Shown piece by piece: positions 41,837-51,337 of a stretch of DNA of 64,000 nucleotides (its first letter is position 1; each line of letters starts with the position of its first letter). The stretch comes from Cytophagales bacterium (GTDB lineage: Bacteria > Bacteroidota > Bacteroidia > Cytophagales > Cyclobacteriaceae). The position numbers were made by a program, and so were the translations under genes. The DNA is taken from contig JAFLBR010000003.1 in the NCBI GenBank assembly GCA_017303795.1, positions 124,001 to 188,000 on the forward strand, written 5' to 3'. Under the pieces are notes generated by a model. It made no database searches and had not been told where the DNA came from. It was given only the letters and a program-made list of their open reading frames with translations.

Positions 41837-42950
41837 CTTCTACCATTGCATCGGGTAACTCTACACCGCTAAAGAATATCCCCACACAAAAAACCTTTTC
41901 GTAGTAGTTGGCTTTTTCAATAGCCAGCGGTAATGAACTGATGGACAACACTGTGAAGGATACAGTATAAATCAACAAAACCGGAAGTGTAAGCACGGCT
42001 GAACTTGTAAAGAACAAAAGTATCAACGCAATGGAGTTAACCAGAAAACTCCACCAGAAAGATTTATACGTACCAAGGCGACTAACATAGTTACTTACAG
42101 GCAATGAAAGCAGAGCTGTAACAAACAACACCAGCACGATTAACCATTTACCTTCCAGTTTAGTAATATCGCCTAGGTTAGCCTGCAATAGGTCAGGAAA
42201 ATAGTTGAATAGCACCGTGGTGGATAACCCCAGTGCAATTCCCATAATTAAAATATACAGGTAATTGGAGCGTTGGGTATCAAACTTAAATTCAGTACGT
42301 GGTCGTTGTTCTTTATTATTGAAAAGGCTTAACGAGTTTTTCCTTAACGCATAACCCGATACAAACACTACTACACCTCCCAACATAAACGTAATGGGTG
42401 CGCCCAGATAATCAATCAGATCAACTATAACCGGTTCTAACGAATAAATCAGATTACCTACAATAGTTAATATAGCCATGGCGCGCGGCAACTTATCTAC
42501 AGGTGTAAACAACTCTAATGTAGAAAGTGCAGGACTGGTGAAGATGCTCATCGAAATCAACCAGAGCACAATCAATACGGGTAAGATCCAGCGGAACACT
42601 TCACCCGGATTTCCTAATAATGTAAATGCGACAGCCATAAAAATCATGGCAGCAAAACTTATCCCCGATGAAATAATGGGAAGCCGATGGCCTTGTCCCT
42701 GTTTAAACCGAAACCGATCGCCAATACGGCCAGCAATAGGTGGAGTTAGTACCAACACAATACCTTGCACGGTAATCAACGCCAACGTAAATTCCGTGAA
42801 GTTAAACTGATTTAATAGTTTAGGTTGATAGCGGTGATAGGCAATCCAACCGATAACAATAGAACCATATAGAGCAGCAAGGCTCCATAACTGCTTCCAT
42901 TCTATCTGCTCTGACTTGATGTTTTCTATTGTTGCTGGGGCGCTGTTCAT
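41817..42950 (-). CDS. Major facilitator superfamily transporter
   Basis: A 377-residue protein with about 11 hydrophobic segments. The loop 2-3 motif is GRIGDRFRFKQGQGHRLPII, resembling GPH/SLC45-type carriers, with a central cytoplasmic loop rich in N, K and R (about 205-225). At 377 residues it is at the short end for the family. The substrate cannot be inferred. The tail overlaps rsmF convergently. Confidence 0.8.
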   Translation of the reverse strand: MNSAPATIENIKSEQIEWKQLWSLAALYGSIVIGWIAYHRYQPKLLNQFNFTEFTLALITVQGIVLVLTPPIAGRIGDRFRFKQGQGHRLPIISSGISFAAMIFMAVAFTLLGNPGEVFRWILPVLIVLWLISMSIFTSPALSTLELFTPVDKLPRAMAILTIVGNLIYSLEPVIVDLIDYLGAPITFMLGGVVVFVSGYALRKNSLSLFNNKEQRPRTEFKFDTQRSNYLYILIMGIALGLSTTVLFNYFPDLLQANLGDITKLEGKWLIVLVLFVTALLSLPVSNYVSRLGTYKSFWWSFLVNSIALILLFFTSSAVLTLPVLLIYTVSFTVLSISSLPLAIEKANYYEKVFCVGIFFSGVELPDAMVEVIQAMG

Positions 42951-43056
42951 ATCTTATTTTCTGAATTAGTTTCTAAACATACGAATAACACCCGTAGGTT
43001 GGATTTGTTGTTCTTTAAATGGCTAAACCACACTCTTACCACACGGCATTTTTCAT

Positions 43057-43064
43057 TATTTTTG
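43057..43064 (+). promoter_or_regulatory. -7 box (TATTTTTG) upstream of valS
   Basis: Full TAnnTTTG match 31 bases before the ATG at 43095. A transcript from here would begin after the upstream TTG at 42999, which supports the shorter valS start. Confidence 0.5.
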
Positions 43065-43094
43065 CCGACTTATCACCTCGTTTTTAGCGTTTTT

Positions 43095-45752
43095 ATGTCA
43101 CTTTCTACCAAGTATAACCCAGCCGAAGTTGAAGATAAATGGTACCAGTATTGGATGGAGGCTGGTTTTTTCAAAGCCGACTCAAGTTCTGGCAAAGAAC
43201 CATTCTGCATTGTAATCCCTCCACCCAATGTAACCGGAGTGTTGCACATGGGCCACATGCTCAATAATACCATTCAGGATGTACTCATCCGCAAAGCCCG
43301 CATGGAAGGCAAAGAAGCGTGTTGGGTTCCGGGTACCGATCATGCTTCGATTGCAACCGAAGCCAAAGTGGTGCAAATGCTGCGCGAAAAGGGTATTAAA
43401 AAATCGCAGCTTACGCGCGATGAGTTTTTGAAGTATGCGTGGGAATGGAAAGAGAAATATGGCGGCATTATTCTGGAACAACTTAAAAAATTGGGTGCTT
43501 CATGCGATTGGGACCGGACTTCGTTTACGATGGATCCCGATTATTACAAAGCAGTTATCCGGGTGTTTGTTGATTTGTATAACAAAGGCTACATCTATCG
43601 CGGCCAGCGCATGATTAACTGGGATGTAGAAGCGAAGACCACCGTATCGAACGAAGAAGTATTGTATAAAGAAGATGGTGAAAAATCCATGTTGTACTCC
43701 ATTCGCTATAAAGTGAAAGATACTGCAGACGATTGGATTACCATTGCTACCCAGCGTCCCGAAACAATTATGGGCGATGTAGCCATTGCCGTTAACCCAA
43801 CTGATGCACGCTATCAACATCTGATTGGAAAGAAAATACTGGTGCCGTTTATAAATCGGGAGATACCAGTTATTGCCGATGCATATGTAGATAAAGATTT
43901 TGGTACCGGTTGTTTAAAAGTTACTCCGGCTCACGATGTAAACGATTATGAAATTGGCTTACGCCACAACCTGCCGATTATCGATACCATTAATGATGAC
44001 GGTACCATCAATGAAAAGAGTGAACTACCGAAATTCTTTGGCAAAGATCGGTTTGTTGTTCGCAAAGAAATTGTAAAAGACTTACGTGAAGCCGGCCACC
44101 TGGTTAAAGAAGAAGAATTTATAACGCGCATTGGTCGCTCAGAAAGAACCAATACTGTAATTGAACCCAAACTTTCATTACAGTGGTTCATTAAGATGAA
44201 AGAGATTTCGAAGCGTGCTTATGATGCCGTAGAGGAAGACGAAATTAAATTACATCCGGCCAAGTTTAAAAACACCTATCGCCATTGGATGGAAAACGTA
44301 CGCGATTGGTGCATCTCACGCCAGTTATGGTGGGGCCATCGCATACCGGCCTGGCATGATGCAGATGGAAACTTTGTAGTTGCAGAAACTGAAGAAGAAG
44401 CATACAAACTTTACACTTCAAAATTTAAAATTTCAAATCCGAAATTGACCCAAGATTCCGATGTGTTAGATACCTGGGCATCTAGCTGGCTATGGCCGAT
44501 TGAAGTTTTTGATGGCTTCAAAAACGAATTCTTTGACAGTACTACCGGAAAAATTATTCCCGGTAAAAATAAAGATCTGGATTTCTTCTATCCAACCAAC
44601 GTGTTGGTAACAGCACCAGAGATTCTATTTTTCTGGGTTGCCCGAATGATTATTGCGGGTTACGAGTACATGGACAAAAAACCATTTGAACATGTTTACT
44701 TAACCGGTATTGTGCGCGATAAGCAAGGACGCAAAATGTCTAAGTCATTGGGTAACTCACCCGACCCATTGGAGTTAATAGCCACGCATGGTGCCGATGC
44801 CGTACGCACGGGCATGTTGTTTAGCTCACCTGCGGGTAACGATTTATTATACGATGAAAAATTAGTAGAACAAGGAAGAAACTTCGCCAACAAAATCTGG
44901 AATGCGTTCCGGTTAGTAAAAGGTTGGGAGGTTAATCAATCATTGCCACAACCGCAGGAGTGTACTATTGCCATTGAATGGTTCGAATCGAAGTTTAACC
45001 AATCGCTGGTAGAGATCAACGATCACCTCAGCAAGTTCCGCATGTCCGATGCGTTACAAGCAGTTTACAAACTAATCTGGGATGATTTCTGTGCGTGGTA
45101 TCTGGAAATGATAAAACCAGAATACAGTAAACCGATTGATAGTGCTACTTACTCAAAAACCGTTTCGCTATTCGAATCAGTATTGAAAGTATTGCATCCT
45201 TTTATGCCATTCATTACCGAAGAACTTTGGAGCGAACTTGCTTCGCGCAAAGCGAAAGAAAATATTATTGTAGCAAGCTGGCCGCAGGTTGGTTCAATTG
45301 ATGTTACGGTCATCTCCGAAGCAGCCGTTGCTTTTGATTTAATTGCGCAAGTACGCAACCTACGCAACTCAAAAGGTTTATCGCCCAAAGAAGCCATTAC
45401 CTTGTATTGCAGCAAAACTGATATTCAGAAATTCTGGTCAATTGCGAAGAAGCTGGCTAACCTGAATGATTTAATGAGTGGCTCAGAAAAACCTGCAGGC
45501 ACATCGCTGCTGGTTGGCACCACTGAATACATTGCGGTGCTGGAAGGAAAAGTTGATGCCGCTAAAGAAAAAGAAACCATCCTTAAAGACCTTGAGTATC
45601 AGAAAGGCTTTTTGGCATCGGTAAATAAAAAGTTAGAAAACGAACGCTTTGTATCAAGCGCCCCCCCACAGGTTATTGATGCCGAGCGTAAGAAAAAAAC
45701 TGATGCCGAGGCAAAGATAAAATCGTATGAAGATGCGTTGCGTAAACTTTGA
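43095..45752 (+). CDS. valS: Valyl-tRNA synthetase
   Basis: From the ATG at 43095 the protein has 885 residues and begins MSLSTKYNPAEVEDKWYQYW, the usual ValRS start. Class I motifs are HMGH within NVTGVLHMGHMLN and KMSKS within GRKMSKSLGN. The editing domain (about 200-340, with TATQRPETIMGD-like ATQRPETIMGD and TPAHDVNDYEIG), an anticodon-binding helical domain, and a C-terminal coiled coil (about 815-885) are all present. The enzyme charges tRNA-Val. The frame extends 32 codons further to a TTG at 42999, rejected because of the promoter position and the family start. Confidence 0.95.
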   Translation: MSLSTKYNPAEVEDKWYQYWMEAGFFKADSSSGKEPFCIVIPPPNVTGVLHMGHMLNNTIQDVLIRKARMEGKEACWVPGTDHASIATEAKVVQMLREKGIKKSQLTRDEFLKYAWEWKEKYGGIILEQLKKLGASCDWDRTSFTMDPDYYKAVIRVFVDLYNKGYIYRGQRMINWDVEAKTTVSNEEVLYKEDGEKSMLYSIRYKVKDTADDWITIATQRPETIMGDVAIAVNPTDARYQHLIGKKILVPFINREIPVIADAYVDKDFGTGCLKVTPAHDVNDYEIGLRHNLPIIDTINDDGTINEKSELPKFFGKDRFVVRKEIVKDLREAGHLVKEEEFITRIGRSERTNTVIEPKLSLQWFIKMKEISKRAYDAVEEDEIKLHPAKFKNTYRHWMENVRDWCISRQLWWGHRIPAWHDADGNFVVAETEEEAYKLYTSKFKISNPKLTQDSDVLDTWASSWLWPIEVFDGFKNEFFDSTTGKIIPGKNKDLDFFYPTNVLVTAPEILFFWVARMIIAGYEYMDKKPFEHVYLTGIVRDKQGRKMSKSLGNSPDPLELIATHGADAVRTGMLFSSPAGNDLLYDEKLVEQGRNFANKIWNAFRLVKGWEVNQSLPQPQECTIAIEWFESKFNQSLVEINDHLSKFRMSDALQAVYKLIWDDFCAWYLEMIKPEYSKPIDSATYSKTVSLFESVLKVLHPFMPFITEELWSELASRKAKENIIVASWPQVGSIDVTVISEAAVAFDLIAQVRNLRNSKGLSPKEAITLYCSKTDIQKFWSIAKKLANLNDLMSGSEKPAGTSLLVGTTEYIAVLEGKVDAAKEKETILKDLEYQKGFLASVNKKLENERFVSSAPPQVIDAERKKKTDAEAKIKSYEDALRKL

Positions 45753-45913
45753 TTTTATGAAACCAATAAGGTTTTAGATAATGTACTGATAAATGGTCGG
45801 TGACTTTGTTAGAATAAATCATAAGACTTATCCAATCAGCCGAAGCAGAAAGCAAGCACTGATGGAGAGCAAGTTGCAAAAGCAATAAGACTGATGCTTA
45901 TACGAAAAAAGAG

Positions 45914-45950
45914 GGCTGATCATTTTTAAGGTCAGCCTACTTTTTTTTGG
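45914..45950 (+). terminator. Intrinsic terminator downstream of valS
   Basis: GGCTGATC (45914-45921) pairs with GGTCAGCC (45930-45937), eight pairs with one G-U, and eight T follow after TAC. It is about 160 bases after the valS stop. Confidence 0.75.
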
Positions 45951-46030
45951 TAAGCTGTATGGGTCAAAAAAAACTCACTCTCCTGCCGTCATGCAAGGTT
46001 TTTCGTTGGATAGGTACACGTACTTTTAAA

Positions 46031-46072
46031 GTTACCGGTTTCCAGTTACTAGATACCGGTAACCGGAAACCG
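46031..46072. repeat. Compound ACCGGT palindrome cluster
   Basis: GTTACCGGT (46031-46039) is complementary to ACCGGTAAC (46055-46063), and CGGTTTCC (46036-46043) to GGAAACCG (46065-46072). Alternative stems share bases, so two mutually exclusive hairpins are possible. It lies ten bases from the pyk stop and may end pyk transcription or be a dispersed repeat. Confidence 0.65.
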
Positions 46073-46081
46073 ATAACTAAT

Positions 46082-47509
46082 TTAACTTACCACATGCACC
46101 TTAATCATGTTAGACCGGCCACGCTCCTGGATAGGCATGCTCGCTAAAATAATAAAGATGTCGCCTGACTGTACGTGGCCATCGCGCTTCAGAATTTTTT
46201 CTACATCAGAAATGGTTTCATCCGTACTGCTGGCTTTATCGTAATGATAGGCCCGTGTAGCCCATACTAAGTTCATGGAATTAAGTATAGAATCGTTGCT
46301 GGTAAAGGCAAAGATGTTGGCATTAGGCCGGTGCGATGAGGCCTTGAAAGCTGCATAGCCTAACTGTGTCATCCCAACAATAGCTTTAGCGTTTACGTCC
46401 TTAGCCAATTTACACGCAGTAAGAATCAGACTGTCGTTAAAGAAATTAGGTGAATCCGGATCAACATCGCGATAGCGGAAATAAATATTTCCCTGCTTTT
46501 CTACCGAACCAATTGTGCGCACCATACTTCTGATAACTTCCACCGGATATTTACCGGCAGCCGTTTCTGCTGAAAGCATAAGAGCATCGGCACCATCCAT
46601 TACGGCATTGGCTACGTCATTGGTTTCGGCACGCGTAGGGCGCGGATTTTCAATCATGCTCTCCATCATCTGTGTGGCCACAATTACTGGCTTAGAGGCA
46701 CGATTACATTTTTCAACCAACATCTTCTGCACCATCGGTACTTCTTCCATCCAGATTTCTACACCCAAATCGCCACGGGCAACCATTACCGCATCAGTAG
46801 CTGCAATTATATCATCAATATTTTCAAGTGCTTCCGGCTTCTCAATCTTGGCCACAATGCGTGTGGTCGATTTATGTTCGTTAATAATCTCGCGCAATGC
46901 TTCAATGTCTTTGGCTTTGCGCACAAACGACAAGGCCACCCAATCCACTCTGTTCTTCAATCCAAACTTTAAATCTTCCAAATCTTTCTCGGTAAGCGAT
47001 GGTGCGGATACTTTAGAAAACGGCAGGTTTATTCCTTTGCGGGATTTCAACGGGCCACCATATATTACTGTACATGTAACTTCTACTCCACGCACATCTT
47101 TTACACGCAACTCAATCTTACCATCGTCAATCAAAATCATGTCGCCAACTTTCACATCGTTGGGCAAACCTTCATACGAGGTACTCACCAGGTCTTTATT
47201 TCCCAGAACTTCTTTGGTGGTAATGGTAATGGTTTCACCGGCTTTTATTTCAACACCGGGTTCCATTTCGTTTACACGGATTTTGGGGCCTTGCAAATCT
47301 TGCAGAATAGCAATGTGAGTACCCATTTCGGAATTTATTTCGCGGATGTAGTTAACCACCTTCTGGTGATCTTCATGTTTACCATGCGAAAAGTTGAGTC
47401 TGAACACATCCACACCTTCCCGGGCAAGGGCTTTCAGCATTTCCTTGTTGTTTGAGGCCGGGCCTATGGTTGCTACAATCTTGGTTTTGTTGTACGAAAC
47501 ACGTTCCAT
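46082..47509 (-). CDS. pyk: Pyruvate kinase
   Basis: A 475-residue enzyme that makes pyruvate and ATP from phosphoenolpyruvate and ADP. Landmarks: KIVATIGPASNNKEML, VFRLNFSHG, the K+/Mg2+-site signature IVAKIEKPEALENID, VARGDLGVEI, and ATQMMESMIENPRPTRAE. The C-terminal domain is present and ends NMIKVHVVS. It follows the IPExxxVDY gene by 19 bases, an arrangement common in Bacteroidota. Confidence 0.95.
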   Translation of the reverse strand: MERVSYNKTKIVATIGPASNNKEMLKALAREGVDVFRLNFSHGKHEDHQKVVNYIREINSEMGTHIAILQDLQGPKIRVNEMEPGVEIKAGETITITTKEVLGNKDLVSTSYEGLPNDVKVGDMILIDDGKIELRVKDVRGVEVTCTVIYGGPLKSRKGINLPFSKVSAPSLTEKDLEDLKFGLKNRVDWVALSFVRKAKDIEALREIINEHKSTTRIVAKIEKPEALENIDDIIAATDAVMVARGDLGVEIWMEEVPMVQKMLVEKCNRASKPVIVATQMMESMIENPRPTRAETNDVANAVMDGADALMLSAETAAGKYPVEVIRSMVRTIGSVEKQGNIYFRYRDVDPDSPNFFNDSLILTACKLAKDVNAKAIVGMTQLGYAAFKASSHRPNANIFAFTSNDSILNSMNLVWATRAYHYDKASSTDETISDVEKILKRDGHVQSGDIFIILASMPIQERGRSNMIKVHVVS

Positions 47510-47528
47510 GTAAAAAGTGGTGAGTGGG

Positions 47529-47951
47529 TTAGAAAATAAAATTGTCCTTCGATTTTAAGGATGCCAAAGGTATAAAAGCAGTTAGTTCGATGGAAGGAAT
47601 ATTTTTTAAGAGTTCCTGCAAACGTTTGCTGGCCATGTGTGCCTCGCCTTGGGTAAGCAAGATGTAATCATAATGTTGAAATTCGGGTACTAATAAATTT
47701 TTAATAAGTTCGGGTTCGTTGGGCTTATTCTTAAACAGTTTCAGCACATTAACCTCGTTTTCAAAGGCATAATACCCATAACTGGCATATGCCTCTTTAT
47801 TTAACATCACTGTTAAATCGGGCTGGCGCGTAAGCCGGCTGCCCAGAATATGATTTACTTCCCAAGCCAACTTATAACCTTTGGCAGATGAAATTATGCC
47901 GATTAACTCAAAATCGAATGAATATTCCATTTCGAGCCGCTTTTTCTTCAT
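47529..47951 (-). CDS. IPExxxVDY-family protein
   Basis: From the ATG at 47951 the protein has 140 residues, beginning MKKKRLEMEYSFDFELIGI. The diagnostic motif appears as VPEFQHYDYILL near residue 85, where the name-giving form is IPE-xxx-VDY. This is a Bacteroidota-specific family of unknown function, typically placed between rnc/fabF/acpP and pyk, as here. The frame extends 20 codons upstream to a GTG/TTG-type start at 48011, which lacks family support. It is divergent from acpP. Confidence 0.85.
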   Translation of the reverse strand: MKKKRLEMEYSFDFELIGIISSAKGYKLAWEVNHILGSRLTRQPDLTVMLNKEAYASYGYYAFENEVNVLKLFKNKPNEPELIKNLLVPEFQHYDYILLTQGEAHMASKRLQELLKNIPSIELTAFIPLASLKSKDNFIF

Positions 47952-47992
47952 TTTTGCCACAGTAATCGCAATAGCATCGCTAGTTTTAAATG

Positions 47993-48024
47993 TTTGACAA
48001 TATTGCACCAAATCTCTTTATTTG
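47993..48024 (+). promoter_or_regulatory. Promoter of acpP-fabF-rnc (TTTG ... TTTATTTG)
   Basis: TTTG at 47993-47996 and TTTATTTG at 48017-48024 (one base off TAnnTTTG) are 20 bases apart. The transcript would start near 48031, 28 bases before the acpP ATG. Confidence 0.5.
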
Positions 48025-48058
48025 CACAGATTTTTGAATCCTCTAAACCTTTAAAAAC

Positions 48059-48298
48059 ATGTCTGAAATCGCACAAAAAGTAAAACAGATCATTATCGAC
48101 AAACTTGGCGTGGAAGAATCTGAAGTTACTCCTGAAGCAAGTTTCACTAACGACCTAGGAGCTGACTCGCTGGACACCGTAGAACTTATTATGGAGTTCG
48201 AAAAAGAATTTAACATTTCCATTCCTGACGACCAGGCCGAAAACATTGCCACCGTAGGCCAGGCGATTTCTTACCTCGAAGAGAACGTTAAGAAATAA
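48059..48298 (+). CDS. acpP: Acyl carrier protein
   Basis: A 79-residue acidic helical protein. The phosphopantetheine-carrying serine is Ser37 in [10 protein letters not shown]. It carries growing fatty acyl chains for type II fatty acid synthesis. It is the first gene of acpP-fabF-rnc, with 38 bases to fabF. Length and sequence are typical. Confidence 0.97.
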   Translation: MSEIAQKVKQIIIDKLGVEESEVTPEASFTNDLGADSLDTVELIMEFEKEFNISIPDDQAENIATVGQAISYLEENVKK

Positions 48299-48336
48299 TA
48301 GGTTTTGTCAGTTCTTTTGCTCCACTAACGGATTGT

Positions 48337-49587
48337 ATGACATTTAAAAGAGTAGTAATTACAGGTGCAGGCGCATTAACTCCAATCGGAAACAACCTTC
48401 AGCAATACTGGGAAGGTTTAAAAGCCGGAAAAAGTGGTGCTGCCCCCATTACAAGATTTAATGCTTCTCTTTTTAAAACCAAGTTTGCCTGCGAAGTAAA
48501 AGGCTTCAACATTGAAGACTTTATGGATCGCAAAGAAGGCCGCAAACTTGACCCGTTTGCACAATACGCCATGGTGGTGGCTGACGAAGCTATAGCAGAT
48601 GCCAACCTTCCGTTGTCTGAACTTAACCCTGACCGTGTTGGGGTTATCTGGGGTTCAGGTATCGGAGGGTTGTTTACTTTTCAGGAAGAAGTAAAATCTT
48701 TTGCCAAAGGCGATGGCACTCCCCGCTTCAATCCATTCTTCATTCCAAAAATGATTGCCGACTTAAGTGCCGGCCACATTTCTATTAAGTATGGTTTCCG
48801 CGGCCCCAACTTCGTAACCGTTTCGGCCTGCGCCTCCTCTACCAACGCTATTTACGATGCCTTTACCTATTTAAGGTTAGGTAAAGCCGACATTATAGTA
48901 ACAGGTGGATCAGAAGCAGCCGTATGCGAAGCCGGTGTAGGTGGTTTCAATGCCATGAAAGCTTTGTCGGAAAGAAACGATTCTCCTGAAACAGCTTCGC
49001 GCCCTTATGATAAAGACCGCGATGGTTTTGTATTGGGCGAGGGCGCAGGAGCTTTGATTCTGGAAGAATACGAACACGCGAAAAAACGCGGTGCCAAAAT
49101 TTATGCAGAAGTAATAGGCGGTGGCCTTTCGGCCGATGCTTACCACATTACTGCACCACATCCTGAAGGAGCCGGCATTATTAAGGTAATGGAAAATGCC
49201 TTGAGCGAAGCAGGAATTAAACCTGAAGAAGTAGATTACATTAACACACACGGAACCTCCACTCCGTTAGGTGACATAGGAGAAATTAAAGCCATACAGG
49301 CAGTGTTTGGTGAGCAGGCCTATAAGATGAACATCAGTTCAACCAAATCCATGACGGGCCACTTGTTGGGTGCAGCCGGAGCCATTGAAGCACTGGCGTG
49401 TATTCTAGCCCTTAATGAAGGTGTAGTTGCACCAACCATCAATCACTTTACCGATGATGATGGCCTTGACTCACGCCTCAACCTCACGTTTAACAAAGCG
49501 CAAAAGCGCGAAGTTAAAATCGCGTTGAGCAATACATTTGGCTTTGGTGGCCACAATGCCTCTATCATTCTGAAAAAGGCTGAGTAA
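48337..49587 (+). CDS. fabF: Beta-ketoacyl-ACP synthase II
   Basis: A 416-residue thiolase-fold enzyme that elongates acyl-ACP with malonyl-ACP. The active-site Cys165 is in VSACASSTNA; the catalytic histidines are in NTHGTSTPLGD and KSMTGHLLGAAGA; the C-terminal FGFGGHNAS loop is kept. It follows acpP and precedes rnc by 8 bases, the conserved Bacteroidota order. Confidence 0.97.
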   Translation: MTFKRVVITGAGALTPIGNNLQQYWEGLKAGKSGAAPITRFNASLFKTKFACEVKGFNIEDFMDRKEGRKLDPFAQYAMVVADEAIADANLPLSELNPDRVGVIWGSGIGGLFTFQEEVKSFAKGDGTPRFNPFFIPKMIADLSAGHISIKYGFRGPNFVTVSACASSTNAIYDAFTYLRLGKADIIVTGGSEAAVCEAGVGGFNAMKALSERNDSPETASRPYDKDRDGFVLGEGAGALILEEYEHAKKRGAKIYAEVIGGGLSADAYHITAPHPEGAGIIKVMENALSEAGIKPEEVDYINTHGTSTPLGDIGEIKAIQAVFGEQAYKMNISSTKSMTGHLLGAAGAIEALACILALNEGVVAPTINHFTDDDGLDSRLNLTFNKAQKREVKIALSNTFGFGGHNASIILKKAE

Positions 49588-49595
49588 GAATCACC

Positions 49596-50312
49596 GTGTG
49601 GAACTTACTCTCCTTATCCAAATCCAACTCAAAAGAAGATAAGAAGTTAGTTACGGCAATTAAAACCATTGCCGGGTTTGCGCCTGGCAATCTGGCTTTG
49701 TATAAACTTGCCACACTCCACAGTTCGCGTAGTAAAGAAAAAAATGGCTTTCGCGAGTCGAACGAAAGATTAGAATATTTAGGCGATGCCATTTTAGGTG
49801 CGGCTGTAGCCGATTACCTGTTTAAAAAATATCCATTTAAAGACGAAGGTTTTCTTACCGAAATCCGGTCGCGCATTGTTAACCGCGAATCGTTAAACAA
49901 CTTAGCCAAAAAGGTTGGCGTTGCTTCCATTGTACAATTCGATAGCAAAAACGCTCAACTTCAAAAAGTAATTCTGGGCAACACACTCGAAGCACTGGTT
50001 GGTGCCATTTATCTGGATAAAGGTTACCTGCGCACCAAAAAATTTGTAATCGATAAACTTATTCAGCCTTACTTCGATCTTGAAGTAGTGGTAAACTCAA
50101 ACTCAAACCATAAAAGTAAAGTTATAGAGTGGGCGCAACGACAAGGGAAAGAAATCAGGTTTGATGTAGAAGAAATAAAGAAAGGCCGCTCGCGCGAATT
50201 CTCCGCACAAGTATTTTTGGGCGATGAAGCATTCGGCCAGGGCTTTGGCTTAACCAAGAAAAAAGCTGAGCAAGATGCCGCAGAAAAGACTTGTTTGCTG
50301 CTGAATATCTAA
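49596..50312 (+). CDS. rnc: Ribonuclease III
   Basis: A 238-residue dsRNA endonuclease from a GTG at 49596. The signature ERLEYLGDAILGAAVADYLF (about residues 50-69) holds the metal-binding acidic residues, with the second Glu/Asp pair in NTLEALVGAIYLD. A C-terminal dsRNA-binding domain (about 165-238) ends in KKKAEQDAAEKTCLLL. It processes rRNA and structured mRNAs. It is the last gene of the acpP operon. Confidence 0.95.
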   Translation: MWNLLSLSKSNSKEDKKLVTAIKTIAGFAPGNLALYKLATLHSSRSKEKNGFRESNERLEYLGDAILGAAVADYLFKKYPFKDEGFLTEIRSRIVNRESLNNLAKKVGVASIVQFDSKNAQLQKVILGNTLEALVGAIYLDKGYLRTKKFVIDKLIQPYFDLEVVVNSNSNHKSKVIEWAQRQGKEIRFDVEEIKKGRSREFSAQVFLGDEAFGQGFGLTKKKAEQDAAEKTCLLLNI

Positions 50313-50415
50313 CTCGTCAGTTTATCGCTAATCATTTCTGCTCTAAATACATCTGGTAAATACCCTCAGGAACCAATATCTTTGAAGGAGTTGTTATCTG
50401 GTTAATTTACCTTGA

Positions 50416-50685
50416 ATGAGCCTCAATACCAATCTGATTAATCGCACTTCTTTATTTTGGGAGATAAACCCAAACAGGATTGCCCGCGTGCTAGAGGAAA
50501 ATGACGACTGGGTAATTGTAAGAGTTTTTGAATACGGCACTATCGAAGATATAGCAGAGGTTATTCGTGTGTATGGCAAGGCAAAGGTTATAGAAGTTTT
50601 GCGTCAGGAAAAGCTGAAGCCTATAGCTGCTTCTATGGCCTATTTGTTCCTCAATATAGATCGTTACGGAAGGCACACATTATGA
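50416..50685 (+). CDS. DUF6922 protein (antitoxin-like partner)
   Basis: An 89-residue protein beginning MSLNTNLINRTSLFWEINP, with the WEINPNRI opening and a later helix pair (FEYGTIEDIAEVIRVYGKAKVI) typical of DUF6922. Such proteins precede AbiEii/AbiGii nucleotidyltransferases and are regarded as their antitoxin or cofactor. Here it overlaps that gene by ATGA (50682-50685). The family call is from recall of form and neighbourhood. Confidence 0.78.
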   Translation: MSLNTNLINRTSLFWEINPNRIARVLEENDDWVIVRVFEYGTIEDIAEVIRVYGKAKVIEVLRQEKLKPIAASMAYLFLNIDRYGRHTL

Positions 50686-51317
50686 TTCATACCGAGACCG
50701 TAAGCCAACAGTTATTGGAAGTCGCTCAACAACTATCCTCAGTTCCAGAGCTTAGTGCTTTCAGGTTAGTTGGAGGAACAGCTATCGCTCTTCATCTGGG
50801 CCATAGAAAGTCTATCGATATAGATTTTTTTACCAACGAAAGAACCAACAAAAAAGAAATCACGGCAGTACTTCGATCGATATTCCCTCATACTGAATTC
50901 TTTCTTACCCAACACAGTATAACTTTTGAAGTTATTGGTATTCGGATAGAATTATTTGATGATTGGTCAACACCATTCTTAGAAAAACCAATCCTTGAAA
51001 ATGGGATAAGATTAGCTTCACTAAACGATCTGGCTGCATTTAAACTGGATGCCATAATTGAAAGGCGAGAAAAGAAAGATTATATCGACCTACATGTAAT
51101 CTTTAAGGCACAGGGGGCACTTCAAGTGCTACAGAAATTTAAATCTTATAATCCGCATGTCTCAGTAAAATCTGTGCTCTTTGCATTAGAAGAAGTTCAT
51201 ACCGCAAGAAGCAATAAATCTGTTATGCCTGAAATGTTGATTGATGCATCATGGCCTGAAATTGAAAAATCGATGATTAATGCGGCACGTGAATTTCTAT
51301 CAATCTCCACCTCATAA
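50682..51317 (+). CDS. AbiEii/AbiGii-type nucleotidyltransferase toxin
   Basis: A 211-residue protein with the nucleotidyltransferase motif FRLVGGTAIALHLGHRKSID followed by IDFF (the catalytic DxD pair in SIDIDFF) and a later KLDAIIERREKKDYIDL region with Lys and Asp typical of the family. AbiEii proteins act as type IV toxins or phage-abortive factors by modifying tRNA or similar targets. It follows DUF6922 with a 4-base overlap. The short form lacks the long C-terminal part of AbiEii proper but is a common variant. Confidence 0.85.
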   Translation: MIHTETVSQQLLEVAQQLSSVPELSAFRLVGGTAIALHLGHRKSIDIDFFTNERTNKKEITAVLRSIFPHTEFFLTQHSITFEVIGIRIELFDDWSTPFLEKPILENGIRLASLNDLAAFKLDAIIERREKKDYIDLHVIFKAQGALQVLQKFKSYNPHVSVKSVLFALEEVHTARSNKSVMPEMLIDASWPEIEKSMINAAREFLSISTS

Positions 51318-51337
51318 AAAAATTGGGATAGCTTAGC

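Larger units (their letters stand above)
45753..46081. other. 329-base gene-free gap between valS and pyk
   Basis: Contains a terminator at 45914-45948 and a palindromic repeat cluster at 46031-46072. The first 150 bases show no convincing frame, tRNA or known RNA element. Confidence 0.6.

Noticed and set aside
42999-43094. Upstream extension of valS from a TTG
   Set aside because: The extension overlaps a full TAnnTTTG box and does not look like the ValRS N-terminus.
45753-45913. A small RNA or gene after valS
   Set aside because: No frame, stem or promoter that I could support in this stretch.
46515-47318. 267-codon plus-strand frame opposite pyk
   Set aside because: Antisense to a fully conserved pyruvate kinase, low-complexity Ser/Thr/Ile-rich product, no start context.
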